The notes: generated from the letters alone by a model not told the origin. Shown: positions 28,918 through 37,422, counted from the first letter of the stretch. The stretch is 64,000 nt of DNA from Pseudanabaena sp. SR411 (GCF_002251945.1 NZ_NDHW01000037.1:1-64000), one strand, 5' to 3'. A program made the numbers and translations.

Positions 28918-28983
28918 TGAAAGAATTTAATAGAACTTTATTGTTACTCATAGTAACGTTTTCCAGTTCGTGTAAGTAGCTAG

Positions 28984-29063
28984 GCGCAATTAAATATAAA
29001 ACCCTAAGCCCTATGACGAACGCGCAGCTTTCACCATAGGGCTTTGCTCTGGTTTTTAATTAT
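28984..29063. repeat. Imperfect palindrome with AAAACCC boundary
   Basis: AAGCCCTATG (29006-29015) pairs with CATAGGGCTT (29035-29044), and flanking AAAACC pairs with GGTTTT. The outer ends AATTAAA and TTTAATT also match. The loop is about 19 nt, unlike most copies. Confidence 0.65.
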
Positions 29064-29123
29064 GCCCCCCGACTTAAAGGAAAGTGTGTTATTAAATTTA
29101 TTTTGTAGTTTGGATGGATGAAA

Positions 29124-29696
29124 TCACTCAAACTTCACGCGCTTATACAAATCTTTTAACCTGATCTCTAAATTCATTGATGTCAATTTAATCACAGATT
29201 CTTCTCCCTTATGGGTCATCAATACCCATCTATCCTCTGACTCTTTGACGTAGTGATCAACTTCATAGCCATTTTGATAAACTAAAATATATTCCTGAAA
29301 AGTAGGAATAGAGCGATATTGACGAAATTTACTATCATGATCATAGGTTTGGGTGGAGTTGGATAGAATTTCCACAATCAAACAGGGATTGGTAACTTCC
29401 ATCTGTTTTTGATCAACAAAGACTGGTTCACCTGCAACAACCATCACATCAGGATAGGTATAACGATTATATTCAGGCATCCATAGCCGCATATCGCTCA
29501 TGAAGACAGAATATTCTAGATCTTCCAAAGCTAACAAAAGCAGAGCGTGAAACTTACCTGTCAGAATATTGTGATTTGCAGAAGCACCTGCCATAGGAAT
29601 AATTTCTCCATTAATAAATTCACTCTTAAATTCCGCTTTTTCTTCTAAGGCTAAATATTCCGATGCGGTATATCGCTTTGTAGCTGCTAAAACCAT
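29124..29696 (-). CDS. Uma2-family putative endonuclease
   Basis: A 190-residue Uma2 protein. It starts with the usual KRYTASEYLALEE, then GEIIPMAGAS..HN, YTYPDVMVVAGEP, CLIVEILSNSTQTYDHDSKF and EYILVYQNG. It shares the PD-(D/E)XK-like residues with the gene at 8320 but lacks that gene's coiled-coil tail. Monocistronic, on the minus strand upstream of the livH-type gene. Function unknown. Confidence 0.88.
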   Translation of the reverse strand: MVLAATKRYTASEYLALEEKAEFKSEFINGEIIPMAGASANHNILTGKFHALLLLALEDLEYSVFMSDMRLWMPEYNRYTYPDVMVVAGEPVFVDQKQMEVTNPCLIVEILSNSTQTYDHDSKFRQYRSIPTFQEYILVYQNGYEVDHYVKESEDRWVLMTHKGEESVIKLTSMNLEIRLKDLYKRVKFE

Positions 29697-30006
29697 ATGC
29701 GATCGCCTCCTAAAAATTGACCATTGGCAAGATTATAACTAATCGCGATCTCCCGCAATGTAAAATAGACCTAGCTCAAAACTTGATGAAAGTCTAGGTC
29801 TGTAAACGTTCAACAGTTACTTAACTCCGAAATCTTGAAAACTGCGCGTTATCGGGGTAACAAGTTTGATGTGGTGCATAAACTTTGAGATTAGGCGATC
29901 GCTATTAAAATCAACAGATATTCTTGTCATTTACTCTTATTTTTAAGTATTTTCAAGTTATAGTCATAAATAATTCTCAAAATATCAACATACGAGGGGG
30001 CAATTT
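29697..30006. other. Intergenic region before the accessory island
   Basis: 310 bp between divergent genes. I see no RNA gene or palindrome of the family here; GAGGGGGC just upstream of 30007 may be the ribosome binding site for the truncated GTPase. Confidence 0.4.
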
Positions 30007-30300
30007 ATGTCTAATGATGCTCTAAAGCCCGATCTCCATGCAATCCAAAAATCTGTGGTTGATGTTTTGACTCAAGTTCGAGATTTGATGAACTATGCGA
30101 GTCAAAAGTTAGAGTCATCAAATGGCAAAGAGCTTCGCTATGCAGAACACGCTAAAAGCATTGAAAATGAGATTACTAAGGTCAAAAACTTAGAGCTCCG
30201 CATGGCGATCTCTGCTCCCATGAAAGCGGGTAAGTCAACAATTATTAATGCGATCGTGGGGAAAGATATTTTGCCAAGTCGTTATTCTAAATATCACTAA
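30007..30300 (+). pseudogene. Truncated dynamin-like GTPase
   Basis: 97 codons encode the N-terminal helical part and the P-loop segment MKAGKSTIINAIVG, followed by DILPSR, as in dynamin-like or GTPase-type membrane remodelling proteins. The frame then ends after five unrelated residues (YSKYH). A full dynamin-like protein exceeds 500 residues, so the GTPase core and stalk are missing. The sequence directly after it is a new AT-rich gene, implying replacement or deletion of the 3' part. It is probably non-functional. Confidence 0.8.
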
Positions 30301-30347
30301 TATAGAATTACAATAGAAAACAATTAATAAAAAGGAATATAGTTCTT

Positions 30348-31397
30348 ATGGCAATTACTATAGCTGCGATTAAGCATATGGGCTTTGAGGAAATCCCAAA
30401 TGGAATGATAATTGAAGCTACGTTTAGTTTAGTTAAAGTCTATCAAGTTGAAGGAATTCTTATAAAAGAATCTGAATCCAATGCTTTTGCAGATTTATGT
30501 TATAAGAGTACCGAGTTTTCCTTTGTATTTGGAAACAGCCTAAATGAAATATATCAATATCTATTTAAAGAAGATCTGGTTGAAGATGAAAATAAATGGT
30601 TGGAAGAGAATAAAACAAAGCCACCTTTTCTAATTCTTGATGTCAGTTTAAACAAGTTTTTTACTTGTAAATCAGGCTATTGGAAAAAAGATAAGGATAA
30701 GAATCTGACTTTAACTTGGAACTGTTTTCCAGAAGCCAAGGAGTCTTTGATAATGAAAAGCTCGGAGATTACACCTCAAATAATCTCATCTCTATCAGTT
30801 CATTTGTCTTTGCTCCATCAACCCATTCGATTCAAATCAATACTTACTGATATCTGTGGAAAAACAAAGTCAGGAGAAAATATTTGTGATGTCCTAATAG
30901 AAACATCAATAACATTCTTTAGTTCCAAAATGATTAGTCCAGCCGAGATAAAAACGAAAATACAGGATTCACTAAATCTTTATGGTAAATTAGATCATAA
31001 AGTAAGCTCATTTCTGCATTCAGCTCTTAATGAAAATGATAGGCTTAAAAAGTTTTTAAATTTTTTCTTTGTAATTGAAATTTATACACATCAGGCATTT
31101 AAAAAAATTGACTTTCGGAACTATGTTAAGTGCGTAAACCAAATTCCAGATAGAGTTATGATCTCGGGGGAAAAGTTTTTCCTAGAACGTCAGGCAGAAA
31201 GTAAAACACTTTCACAACGCTTTCATTGGTGTGCAATATTGATTTGGGATAATATTGATGACAATGATATTGAAAATTTTAAATCAATTAAAAAAGTTCG
31301 CGATAAAATTGCTCATGGAGATGATATTCCTGAAAATTCATTACCTATAGATATGATAGAAACACTCTGCCTAAAGATTCTTTATTGTCATTGCTAG
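30348..31397 (+). CDS. Unknown protein with C-terminal HEPN-type motif
   Basis: A 349-residue protein, AT-rich compared with neighbours. Near the C-terminus it carries R318-DKIA-H323, the RX4H pattern of HEPN ribonucleases, in a helical segment (KKVRDKIAHGDD). The N-terminal part (about 1-150) is beta-rich with Trp/Phe and recalls ApeA-type N-terminal domains preceding HEPN, but I cannot establish homology. It lies between a broken dynamin-like gene and toxin-antitoxin genes. A role as a defence RNase is inferred. AGGA precedes the start. It could also be an unrelated helical protein; confidence in the motif is moderate. Confidence 0.6.
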   Translation: MAITIAAIKHMGFEEIPNGMIIEATFSLVKVYQVEGILIKESESNAFADLCYKSTEFSFVFGNSLNEIYQYLFKEDLVEDENKWLEENKTKPPFLILDVSLNKFFTCKSGYWKKDKDKNLTLTWNCFPEAKESLIMKSSEITPQIISSLSVHLSLLHQPIRFKSILTDICGKTKSGENICDVLIETSITFFSSKMISPAEIKTKIQDSLNLYGKLDHKVSSFLHSALNENDRLKKFLNFFFVIEIYTHQAFKKIDFRNYVKCVNQIPDRVMISGEKFFLERQAESKTLSQRFHWCAILIWDNIDDNDIENFKSIKKVRDKIAHGDDIPENSLPIDMIETLCLKILYCHC

Positions 31398-31467
31398 AGA
31401 GTGAGAGTATATCATTACATATTATTCGTTATAGAAGACAATTATGCGTAAATAAGGAAAAGAGATA

Positions 31468-31674
31468 ATGCACTATAAAATACTTATATATTGGAATTCA
31501 GAAGATGAAGCCTATATTGCCAAAGTGCCAGAACTAGAAGGATGTATGGCTGACGGTGCAACCTATTTTGAAGCCCTTAGCAATGTCCAGATCATTATGG
31601 AAGAATGGATTCAAACAGCAACAGAACTAGGTAGACCAATTCCTAAACCTCAAAGCAAATTAGTTGCTGCTTAA
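31468..31674 (+). CDS. HicB-like antitoxin (orphan)
   Basis: A 68-residue HicB-fold protein (YWNSEDEAYIAKVPELEGCMADGATYFEALSNVQ), the partial RNase H-like fold of HicB antitoxins. HicA, the usual partner, would be a small dsRNA-binding toxin; none is found immediately upstream or downstream. Solitary HicB proteins are widespread in cyanobacteria. It is in line with the following PIN-type pair. Confidence 0.85.
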   Translation: MHYKILIYWNSEDEAYIAKVPELEGCMADGATYFEALSNVQIIMEEWIQTATELGRPIPKPQSKLVAA

Positions 31675-31704
31675 AAATTAAATTGTCAATCAAACTCTAA
31701 AACT

Positions 31705-32091
31705 ATGACAAAACTAACCCTTGATTTGCAAACCTCAGCCGAAGTATTAGGCACAACCCCAGATCATTTTCTAGCATGGCTACAAAGCGAACAGCCTAGC
31801 GGCATCATTACCTTAGACACTCAGCCCCAAGTATCTATCTTCACCCTTGCCCGTATCCTTGACACAACAGCCCAAGAGTTACTTGATTTACTATCAATTT
31901 CTAAGAATAGAGATTTGTTAGAACCACAAGTTAACTCATCAACACAAGAGATAGACTCCGAAATTCCCATTTGGGAAAGTTTTACAACTTTTGCTCAATC
32001 TCTCCCTCCAGAAGTTCTCGATCGCTTACCCACCGATGGAGCCGCTAATCATGATCATTATCTGTACGGTTCACCCAAGCAATCGACATAA
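31705..32091 (+). CDS. Putative antitoxin of the PIN toxin
   Basis: A 128-residue protein with helical N-terminal region (about 1-75) and a loosely conserved C-terminus (PEVLDRLPTDGAANHDHYLYG). It ends 2 bp before the PIN gene. The C-terminal part resembles short antitoxin-like segments that precede PIN toxins in cyanobacteria; this is a neighbourhood-based assignment. Confidence 0.6.
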   Translation: MTKLTLDLQTSAEVLGTTPDHFLAWLQSEQPSGIITLDTQPQVSIFTLARILDTTAQELLDLLSISKNRDLLEPQVNSSTQEIDSEIPIWESFTTFAQSLPPEVLDRLPTDGAANHDHYLYGSPKQST

Positions 32092-32093
32092 AT

Positions 32094-32519
32094 ATGAAAC
32101 AAATTTTTGTCGATACTTTTTACTGGATTGCACTATGCAATCAGCGCGATCAATGGCATCAGCAAGTTGTCAACTTCAGTCAGCAACTCAAAGGAGTAAA
32201 ACTGGTAACTTCTGACGCAGTACTCAATGAGTTGCTCAACTACTACGCACAATTTGGCTCAGAAATGCGCTTAGGAGTTTCTCAAAGAACTAGAGAAATT
32301 CTCAGAAACAAAAATATTCAAGTCATAACCCATACCAGAGAAGTCTTTATTGAGGGACTAGATCTTTATGCCAATCGTCTTGACAAGGGCTATAGCCTTA
32401 CTGATTGTATGTCAATGATCATCATGGATCGTCTCAAAATCACAGAGATTTTGACCCACGATAAGCACTTTACCCAAGAAGGTTTTCTGATCTTATTTCA
32501 AGGAGAGAGAAATGTCTAA
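32094..32519 (+). CDS. PIN-domain toxin (VapC-like)
   Basis: A 141-residue PIN ribonuclease. The acidic residues of the fold are visible: D7 in FVDTFYW, E in DAVLNELLN, D in SLTDCMSM and D in LTHDKHF. VapC-type enzymes cleave tRNA or rRNA. It starts two bases after the putative antitoxin and overlaps the next gene by 8 bp (ATGTCTAA), indicating a compact operon. Confidence 0.85.
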   Translation: MKQIFVDTFYWIALCNQRDQWHQQVVNFSQQLKGVKLVTSDAVLNELLNYYAQFGSEMRLGVSQRTREILRNKNIQVITHTREVFIEGLDLYANRLDKGYSLTDCMSMIIMDRLKITEILTHDKHFTQEGFLILFQGERNV

Positions 32520-32853
32520 ACCTGTAGACTATTCAGAAATTCTCAAGAGAGTAGTATATGATGCAACCATTCATCAACCAAGCATACAGGCGATCAAGCT
32601 TTATCCAGTTTGTGATCTTGAGTCGGGTCACTTCGTCGTTCTTGCAACAGGATTTGACAAACAAAAATGGATGGACTTTGTACTATTTCATGCACGACTA
32701 ATCGAAAAAGATAACAGCGATCGCCAAATCATCATCGAAGAAGATAACTTTGAGGAAGGATTAGTTAATACACTCATCGAAGCAGGTATTAAAAAAGAAG
32801 ATATCGTTACCAGTTGGCAATCTAATAATTACTCTATAGGTTTACAAAAATGA
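32512..32853 (+). CDS. XisI-like protein
   Basis: A 113-residue protein resembling the XisI family, named for an accessory excision factor of the Anabaena fdxN element: VVLATGFDKQKWMDFVLFHARL, then EEDNFEEGLVNTLIEAGIKKEDIV. XisI is normally paired with XisH, which is absent here. It overlaps the PIN gene start-to-stop and the following gene by 4 bp. Assigned from pattern only. Confidence 0.65.
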   Translation: MSKPVDYSEILKRVVYDATIHQPSIQAIKLYPVCDLESGHFVVLATGFDKQKWMDFVLFHARLIEKDNSDRQIIIEEDNFEEGLVNTLIEAGIKKEDIVTSWQSNNYSIGLQK

Positions 32854-33071
32854 GTAACAAAAAACTTGATAGCTTTCAATTTAATCATCATGTCTTTAGC
32901 GTTACAAGCCTAACCGAAGAAGATACAGAAGATAAAACCTATTGGCTTCATAAAAGTCCACGCGATCGCCTAATAGCCTTGGAATATTTACGACAGATAA
33001 TGTATAGCTATGATCCAAATACCACAAGACTTCAGAGAGTTTTTGAGATTGCTCAATTACCACCACGTTGA
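32850..33071 (+). CDS. Putative antitoxin preceding a nucleotidyltransferase
   Basis: A 73-residue protein with the helical C-terminus RDRLIALEYLRQIMYSYDP followed by RLQRVFEIAQ, a pattern I associate with short proteins encoded before cyanobacterial nucleotidyltransferases. Its final 62 bp overlap the next gene in another frame, as in many two-gene toxin-antitoxin units. Confidence 0.65.
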   Translation: MSNKKLDSFQFNHHVFSVTSLTEEDTEDKTYWLHKSPRDRLIALEYLRQIMYSYDPNTTRLQRVFEIAQLPPR

Positions 33072-33453
33072 GTATTTGCTCATTGGTGGATATGCAGTTG
33101 GCTACTATGGCTTTGTTAGAGCAACTGGAGATATGGATATTTGGGTAAAAATTGCTCCAAGTAATGCTATCCAAATCGTTAAAGCTTTACAAGAGTTTGG
33201 TTTCGCAGTACCAGAGCTTTCCTATGAACTGTTTATGCAGGAAGAGAAAATTATTCGGATGGGAGTTCCACCACTAAGACTCGAAATTCTCACTACTATC
33301 TCAGGCGTTGACTTTGCAAAATGTTTTCAAAATCGTTTGACCGATCAAATTGATGGAATTGATGTAAATCTTATAACTCTTGAAGATTTAAAGATCAATA
33401 AAAAAGCTAGTGGAAGACTGAAGGATCTGTTAGATCTTGAGAACCTCCCCTAA
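33010..33453 (+). CDS. Nucleotidyltransferase (MenT/AbiEii-like toxin candidate)
   Basis: A 147-residue minimal nucleotidyltransferase. The active site GGYAVGYYGFVRATGDMDIW contains the G-G and D-x-D residues of the superfamily. A further acidic residue in RLEILTTI suggests the third metal ligand. It overlaps the preceding small gene by 62 bp. Homologues of this size act as toxins that modify tRNA ends; that function is inference here. A palindromic terminator follows. Confidence 0.78.
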   Translation: MIQIPQDFREFLRLLNYHHVEYLLIGGYAVGYYGFVRATGDMDIWVKIAPSNAIQIVKALQEFGFAVPELSYELFMQEEKIIRMGVPPLRLEILTTISGVDFAKCFQNRLTDQIDGIDVNLITLEDLKINKKASGRLKDLLDLENLP

Positions 33454-33463
33454 AATACACAGT

Positions 33464-33506
33464 AATCCTAGATAGTGCGCCTTTTTGAGACGCACTATCT
33501 AGGATT
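33464..33506. terminator. Convergent terminator-like palindrome (16-bp arms)
   Basis: AATCCTAGATAGTGCG and its complement flank an 11-nt loop containing TTTTT. It separates the accessory island (+) from gltA (-). Confidence 0.85.
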
Positions 33507-33508
33507 TA

Positions 33509-34645
33509 TTAACGATCGCTAATCGGCTTATAAGTTACATCATGCAGCCCTGTATAAACCTGCGTTGGACGGAAAAGACGATTATCGGAAAGTTGCTCCT
33601 TCCAATGCGCTAGCCAACCAGGGACACGGGCGATCGCAAAAATAGTCGTAAACAAATTACTAGGAATACCAAGCTTTTTGTAAACCAATCCTGAATAGAA
33701 ATCCACATTCGGATGAATTCCTTTACTAGATAGCTTCTCAAAGGCTTGCTTTTCTAGTTCTAGGGCAATGTCATAGTAAGGATCATGACCAAACTCGTCG
33801 AACATTTTATGTACTAAGTCCTGTAAAACGATCGCACGAGGATCTTTGACTTTATAAATACGATGTCCAAAGCCCATTAGCTTCTCTTTGCGCTCAATCT
33901 TGCGCTCAAGATAAGGTGTCACATTATCAACTGAGCCAATTTCTTCGAGCATCATCATTACTTGCTCATTTGCGCCGCCATGCAAGGGCCCTGCCAAAGT
34001 CCCGATCGCCGAAGTCATCACCGCATAGGGATCAGTCAGCGTCGAAGCAGTTACCAACGCCGCAAAGGTCGAGGCATTAACTGTATGTTCGGCATGAAGA
34101 GTGAGACACACATCGAAAATACGAGCTGCGAGAGGATCAGGAACCTGCTCATTTAACATGTAGAGAAAATTAGAAGCATAGTCCAAATCATCACGGGGCA
34201 TCACAGGATCATTACCCTGACGCATCATATGAAAAGCCGCCACCATCGTTGGCACTTTTGCTAGCAGTCTTACTGTCGCTTGATAAATGTAGTCTGCATC
34301 ATGGAAATTACCCAAAGGATAGAACATCCCTAATGCCGCAACACTTGTTTGCAGTGCATCCATCGGATGAGCATTATCGGGAAATGACTTAATCATGTCG
34401 CGAATGCGATACTTAATTCTTCTTCTATGGGTGAGATCATGCTCAAATTCTTCTAGTTCCGTAGCTTTTGGCAATTCACCGAAGATTAGTAAGTAGCTGG
34501 TTTCTAGAAAATGACTATGCTTGCAAAGATCCTCAATGCGGATACCTCGATATTCAAGCAAACCTGCTTTCCCATCAACATAACTTATATTTGACTGGGT
34601 TGCAGGAACCCCTTCTAAACCAGGCTTATATTCTCCGATCGCCAT
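33509..34645 (-). CDS. gltA: Citrate synthase
   Basis: A 378-residue type II citrate synthase, condensing acetyl-CoA and oxaloacetate. Active-site segments are TLHAEHTVNAST (His), GPLHGGANE (His), MGFGHRIYKVKDPRA (His and Asp) and a C-terminal Arg-rich DNRLFRPTQVYTG. Length and order match the family. It is on the minus strand and ends beside the accessory island. Confidence 0.96.
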   Translation of the reverse strand: MAIGEYKPGLEGVPATQSNISYVDGKAGLLEYRGIRIEDLCKHSHFLETSYLLIFGELPKATELEEFEHDLTHRRRIKYRIRDMIKSFPDNAHPMDALQTSVAALGMFYPLGNFHDADYIYQATVRLLAKVPTMVAAFHMMRQGNDPVMPRDDLDYASNFLYMLNEQVPDPLAARIFDVCLTLHAEHTVNASTFAALVTASTLTDPYAVMTSAIGTLAGPLHGGANEQVMMMLEEIGSVDNVTPYLERKIERKEKLMGFGHRIYKVKDPRAIVLQDLVHKMFDEFGHDPYYDIALELEKQAFEKLSSKGIHPNVDFYSGLVYKKLGIPSNLFTTIFAIARVPGWLAHWKEQLSDNRLFRPTQVYTGLHDVTYKPISDR

Positions 34646-34739
34646 ATTTCAGCTACCTTACAAGATTAGTTTTGTTTATTTCTTAGCTTATTTTATCGCT
34701 ATGTATGCTTATGACTGTGCATACCTAACAATAACCCTC

Positions 34740-34780
34740 AAATATTAAGAGAGGACGCAATGCGTCCTCTCTTAATATTT
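34740..34780. repeat. Palindrome upstream of psbY stop (20-bp arms)
   Basis: Perfect arms 34740-34759 and 34761-34780 with apex GAGGACGCA/TGCGTCCTC. The right end continues TTGGGTTTTA, the AAAACCCAA boundary seen on the minus strand. It sits 17 bp after the psbY stop. Confidence 0.9.
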
Positions 34781-34796
34781 GGGTTTTACGCCGAAA

Positions 34797-34931
34797 TTAT
34801 TGAAAAGGGTTGTTGCCTTGCTTGCCAAATAGAGAAGCTTCACCCTTGATTACGGCTTTGCCGAGGTTAAAAGCTGCCCAAAAAGCCACTAAGACAATAG
34901 GACCTAATACGACTAATACTCTCCAATCCAT
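34797..34931 (-). CDS. psbY: Photosystem II protein Y (PsbY)
   Basis: A 44-residue single-helix protein of photosystem II. The N-terminus MDWRVLVVLGPIV is the hallmark of cyanobacterial PsbY, followed by one membrane helix (about 4-24) and a short C-terminal tail. I chose the ATG at 34931; an upstream extension of 33 residues to 35030 does not look like the family. Monocistronic. Confidence 0.88.
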   Translation of the reverse strand: MDWRVLVVLGPIVLVAFWAAFNLGKAVIKGEASLFGKQGNNPFQ

Positions 34932-35034
34932 ATATTTATACCAGTTTAAATAGAAATTGCTTTTAGACTTTATTATGACAGCAAAGCTGAAAATTGAAAC
35001 CTCAAAAGTAGATGTGTCAGCAATTCTCATTATG

Positions 35035-35089
35035 AAAACAATTATGGTTATTGCAGCGCCTACGGCGCTGCAATAACCATAATTGTTTT
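35035..35089. repeat. Palindrome before uppP (26-bp arms)
   Basis: Arms 35035-35060 and 35064-35089 are perfect around TAC, apex GCGCC/GGCGC. The sequence before it, CAGCAATTCTCATTATGAAAA, is shared in inverse orientation with 38655-38676. Confidence 0.92.
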
Positions 35090-35142
35090 TTTGAGGTTTT
35101 GCCAGTTCGTGATATATGTCGTTGGTCTAAATTTTAATTTTT

Positions 35143-35985
35143 ATGGAATACTGGCAAGCTTTTATATTGGGAATCGTGCAGGGACTAACTGAGTTTCTAC
35201 CGATTAGTAGTACGGCTCATCTGAAGGTAGTTCCTGCAATTTTTGGTTGGCAAGATTCGGGTATATCCTTTGATGCGGTAATTCAGCTTGGTAGTATTGC
35301 GGCGGTGGTTGGCTATTTCTGGAAAGATCTCAGTAATATTACGTTAGGTAGTATCAAGGCTGTTCGATCGCAAAATTACAAGTCCCAAGAATTTAAATTA
35401 GCCGTAGCGATCGCCTTAGGGACAATCCCGATATTGCTAGTCGGATTGCTGATTAAAATTTTTGTCCCAGATTATGACAAATCGCCTTTGCGGAGTTTGA
35501 CAGCGATCGCGATCGCCTCAATTGTGATGTCGAGTTTACTGGCTCTCGCGGAAATCTTGGGACAACGCCAAACCAAAGAAAAGCGTCATTTTCAAAGAGT
35601 GCGGGTAATTGATGGGATTTTAATGGGTTTAGCGCAGGCTATGGCGATTATCCCTGGGGTATCGCGATCTGGTTCAACCTTAACCGCAGGTTTGTTTTTG
35701 GGATTAGATCGCGTTGCTGCAACGCGATTTTCGTTTTTGCTGGGTATTCCTGCGATTACGATTGGCGGAGTAGTCGAATTTATTAGTATTGTCAAAAAAG
35801 GTTTTGGTGATATTGGTGTGGGACAACTGGCGATCGGGCTATTCTCATCGGTAATTTTTTCGTACTTAGCGATCGCATGGTTGCTTAAGTTTTTCCAAAC
35901 CCATACGACTTGGGTGTTTGTAGGCTATCGCTTGGTTTTTGGAGCTTTATTACTCACTGCTATAGGCGTGGGTTGGCTCAAATAA
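35143..35985 (+). CDS. uppP: Undecaprenyl-diphosphatase (UppP/BacA)
   Basis: A 280-residue polytopic membrane phosphatase that recycles undecaprenyl diphosphate to the lipid carrier of peptidoglycan synthesis. The diagnostic segments QGLTEFLPISSTAHL (near residue 15) and PGVSRSGST (near residue 175) are both present, with about eight membrane helices. Start at MEYWQAF. Alone on the plus strand. Confidence 0.95.
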   Translation: MEYWQAFILGIVQGLTEFLPISSTAHLKVVPAIFGWQDSGISFDAVIQLGSIAAVVGYFWKDLSNITLGSIKAVRSQNYKSQEFKLAVAIALGTIPILLVGLLIKIFVPDYDKSPLRSLTAIAIASIVMSSLLALAEILGQRQTKEKRHFQRVRVIDGILMGLAQAMAIIPGVSRSGSTLTAGLFLGLDRVAATRFSFLLGIPAITIGGVVEFISIVKKGFGDIGVGQLAIGLFSSVIFSYLAIAWLLKFFQTHTTWVFVGYRLVFGALLLTAIGVGWLK

Positions 35986-35992
35986 AACCCAA

Positions 35993-36031
35993 ATAATTGA
36001 TAAGTGACACTTCGTGTCACTTATCAATTAT
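35993..36031. repeat. Palindrome after uppP
   Basis: Arms ATAATTGATAAGTGACAC and GTGTCACTTATCAATTAT, loop TTC. It is preceded by AAAACCCAA, eight bases after the uppP stop. Confidence 0.93.
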
Positions 36032-36071
36032 AAATAAATTTTCAGCAATGCTTTTGATAAAAATCGGTTTC

Positions 36072-36132
36072 ATACATGAAAGAACCAAATAAATTTTCGC
36101 TGTGCGAAAATTTATTTGGTTCTTTCATGTAT
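36072..36132. repeat. Palindrome upstream of rplU (29-bp arms)
   Basis: Perfect 29-bp arms (36072-36100, 36104-36132), loop TGT. The stem contains ACCAAATAAATTTTCGC. It lies 115 bp before rplU. Confidence 0.93.
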
Positions 36133-36246
36133 AGTTATAGATCGCACGATCTTTCATGCTCGGATCGGGTTATTTAGAAAATTGGTAAAACTAGTTCCAA
36201 CTAATTTCCCAATACCTGTACGGCATCTACTGAATACTTAAAAACC

Positions 36247-36576
36247 ATGAGTTACGCAATCATTGAAACAGGCGGTAAGCAATATCGCGTCGAAGTCGGC
36301 AGATTTTATGACGTTGAGCTACTAGAAGCCGAAGAAGACAGTAAATTGACCATTGATAAAGTTTTGTTTGTCAATATGGATGGCGATATTTCCATTGGTC
36401 AGCCCATCGTTGATAGCGCTAGCGTAGAAGTTACCGTAATGCGCCATCACAAGGCGAAAAAAGTAATCGTTTACAAAATGCGTCCTAAAAAGAAAACCCG
36501 CAGAAAGAATGGTCACCGTCAGCCATTGACTAGAATTATGGTTGAAGCAATCAATCTTAGTGGTACAGCCGCTTAA
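36247..36576 (+). CDS. rplU: 50S ribosomal protein L21
   Basis: A 109-residue L21, with the conserved start YAIIETGGKQYRVE and the C-terminal basic segment KKKTRRKNGHRQP. It is followed 68 bp later by rpmA, the usual partner, with a hairpin in the gap. Confidence 0.97.
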   Translation: MSYAIIETGGKQYRVEVGRFYDVELLEAEEDSKLTIDKVLFVNMDGDISIGQPIVDSASVEVTVMRHHKAKKVIVYKMRPKKKTRRKNGHRQPLTRIMVEAINLSGTAA

Positions 36577-36577
36577 A

Positions 36578-36612
36578 CACAAATAAACGGAGCTTTACTC
36601 CGTTTATTTGTG
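36578..36612. repeat. Hairpin between rplU and rpmA
   Basis: CACAAATAAACGGAG pairs with CTCCGTTTATTTGTG around a 5-nt loop, two bases after the rplU stop. It may adjust the ratio of L27 to L21 message or stabilise transcript ends. Confidence 0.88.
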
Positions 36613-36644
36613 CATCTTTTAAATATTAAGAGGATACAAAACAA

Positions 36645-36932
36645 ATGGCACATAAGAAGGGTACAGGTAGTACAAGAAACGGTCGTGACTCTAATGCTAA
36701 GCGCCTCGGTGTAAAGCGTTACGGTGGTCAAGTCGTTAAGGCTGGTAGCATCCTAGTCCGTCAACGCGGTACTAAGTTTCACCCAGGTAACAACGTTGGT
36801 CGTGGTAGCGATGACACATTGTACGCAACCGTTGACGGTGTTGTAACTTTTGAGCGCTTTGGCAAAACCCGCAAGAAAATTAGCGTTTATGCACCTGTAG
36901 CTGTAGAAGTTGCAGAAGCAGAAGTTGCTTAA
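36645..36932 (+). CDS. rpmA: 50S ribosomal protein L27
   Basis: A 95-residue L27. It starts [17 protein letters not shown], with the signature [15 protein letters not shown]. The acidic C-terminal tail is ordinary for cyanobacteria. Co-transcribed with rplU. Confidence 0.97.
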   Translation: MAHKKGTGSTRNGRDSNAKRLGVKRYGGQVVKAGSILVRQRGTKFHPGNNVGRGSDDTLYATVDGVVTFERFGKTRKKISVYAPVAVEVAEAEVA

Positions 36933-36936
36933 TAAC

Positions 36937-36970
36937 CTAAAAAAGTAGCGCGACGCGCTAACTTTTTTAG
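36937..36970 (+). terminator. Terminator of rpmA
   Basis: CTAAAAAAGTAGCGCG pairs with CGCGCTAACTTTTTTAG (one bulge). A T-run in the 3' arm makes it a credible terminator, five bases after the stop. Confidence 0.85.
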
Positions 36971-37000
36971 AAAAATGGAGCCTGTGCTTTGCACAGGCTC
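36970..37000 (-). terminator. Terminator of the receiver gene
   Basis: GAGCCTGTGC / GCACAGGCTC around TTT. Read on the minus strand it is followed by a T-run. Its first base is part of the stop codon of the gene at 37000. Confidence 0.85.
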
Positions 37001-37422
37001 TATTTTTGTGTTTTTAAGGATTCGTATTGCAGCAAAAGGCTTTTGAGCTTTTCGATTTGAATTGGTTTGCTAATGTAGCCACTCATCCCTGCATCACGAC
37101 AGAGATGTTGATCATCATCGGTAGCATTTGCAGTCATCGCCACGATCGCCACTGGGGGGAGTTGACGTTCGGATTCCTGCTTACGAATATACTTAGTTGC
37201 CTCTAATCCGTCCATTTCAGGCATTTGAATATCCATCAAGATCAGATCGTAGGATTTATCAGCGATCGCCCTAATTGCTTCTTCACCGTTATTAACTATG
37301 TCCGCTTGGTAGCCTAAGTGAGTTAGTACCCGTTTAGCAACTTTCTGATTGACAGGGTTATCTTCGGCTAACAATATGTTGAAACTAGATAAAGATGAGT
37401 CGAGATTTCCTGAAGTATCCAT
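37000..37422 (-). CDS. Single-domain response regulator
   Basis: A 140-residue receiver. It has the LLAEDNPVNQKVA start typical of hybrid-kinase receivers, phospho-Asp in LILMDIQMPEMDG, VAMTANA and GYISKPI. No output domain. It resembles receivers attached to large hybrid kinases and may be a detached one. Neighbours (rpmA, gatC) give no functional hint. Confidence 0.9.
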   Translation of the reverse strand: MDTSGNLDSSLSSFNILLAEDNPVNQKVAKRVLTHLGYQADIVNNGEEAIRAIADKSYDLILMDIQMPEMDGLEATKYIRKQESERQLPPVAIVAMTANATDDDQHLCRDAGMSGYISKPIQIEKLKSLLLQYESLKTQK

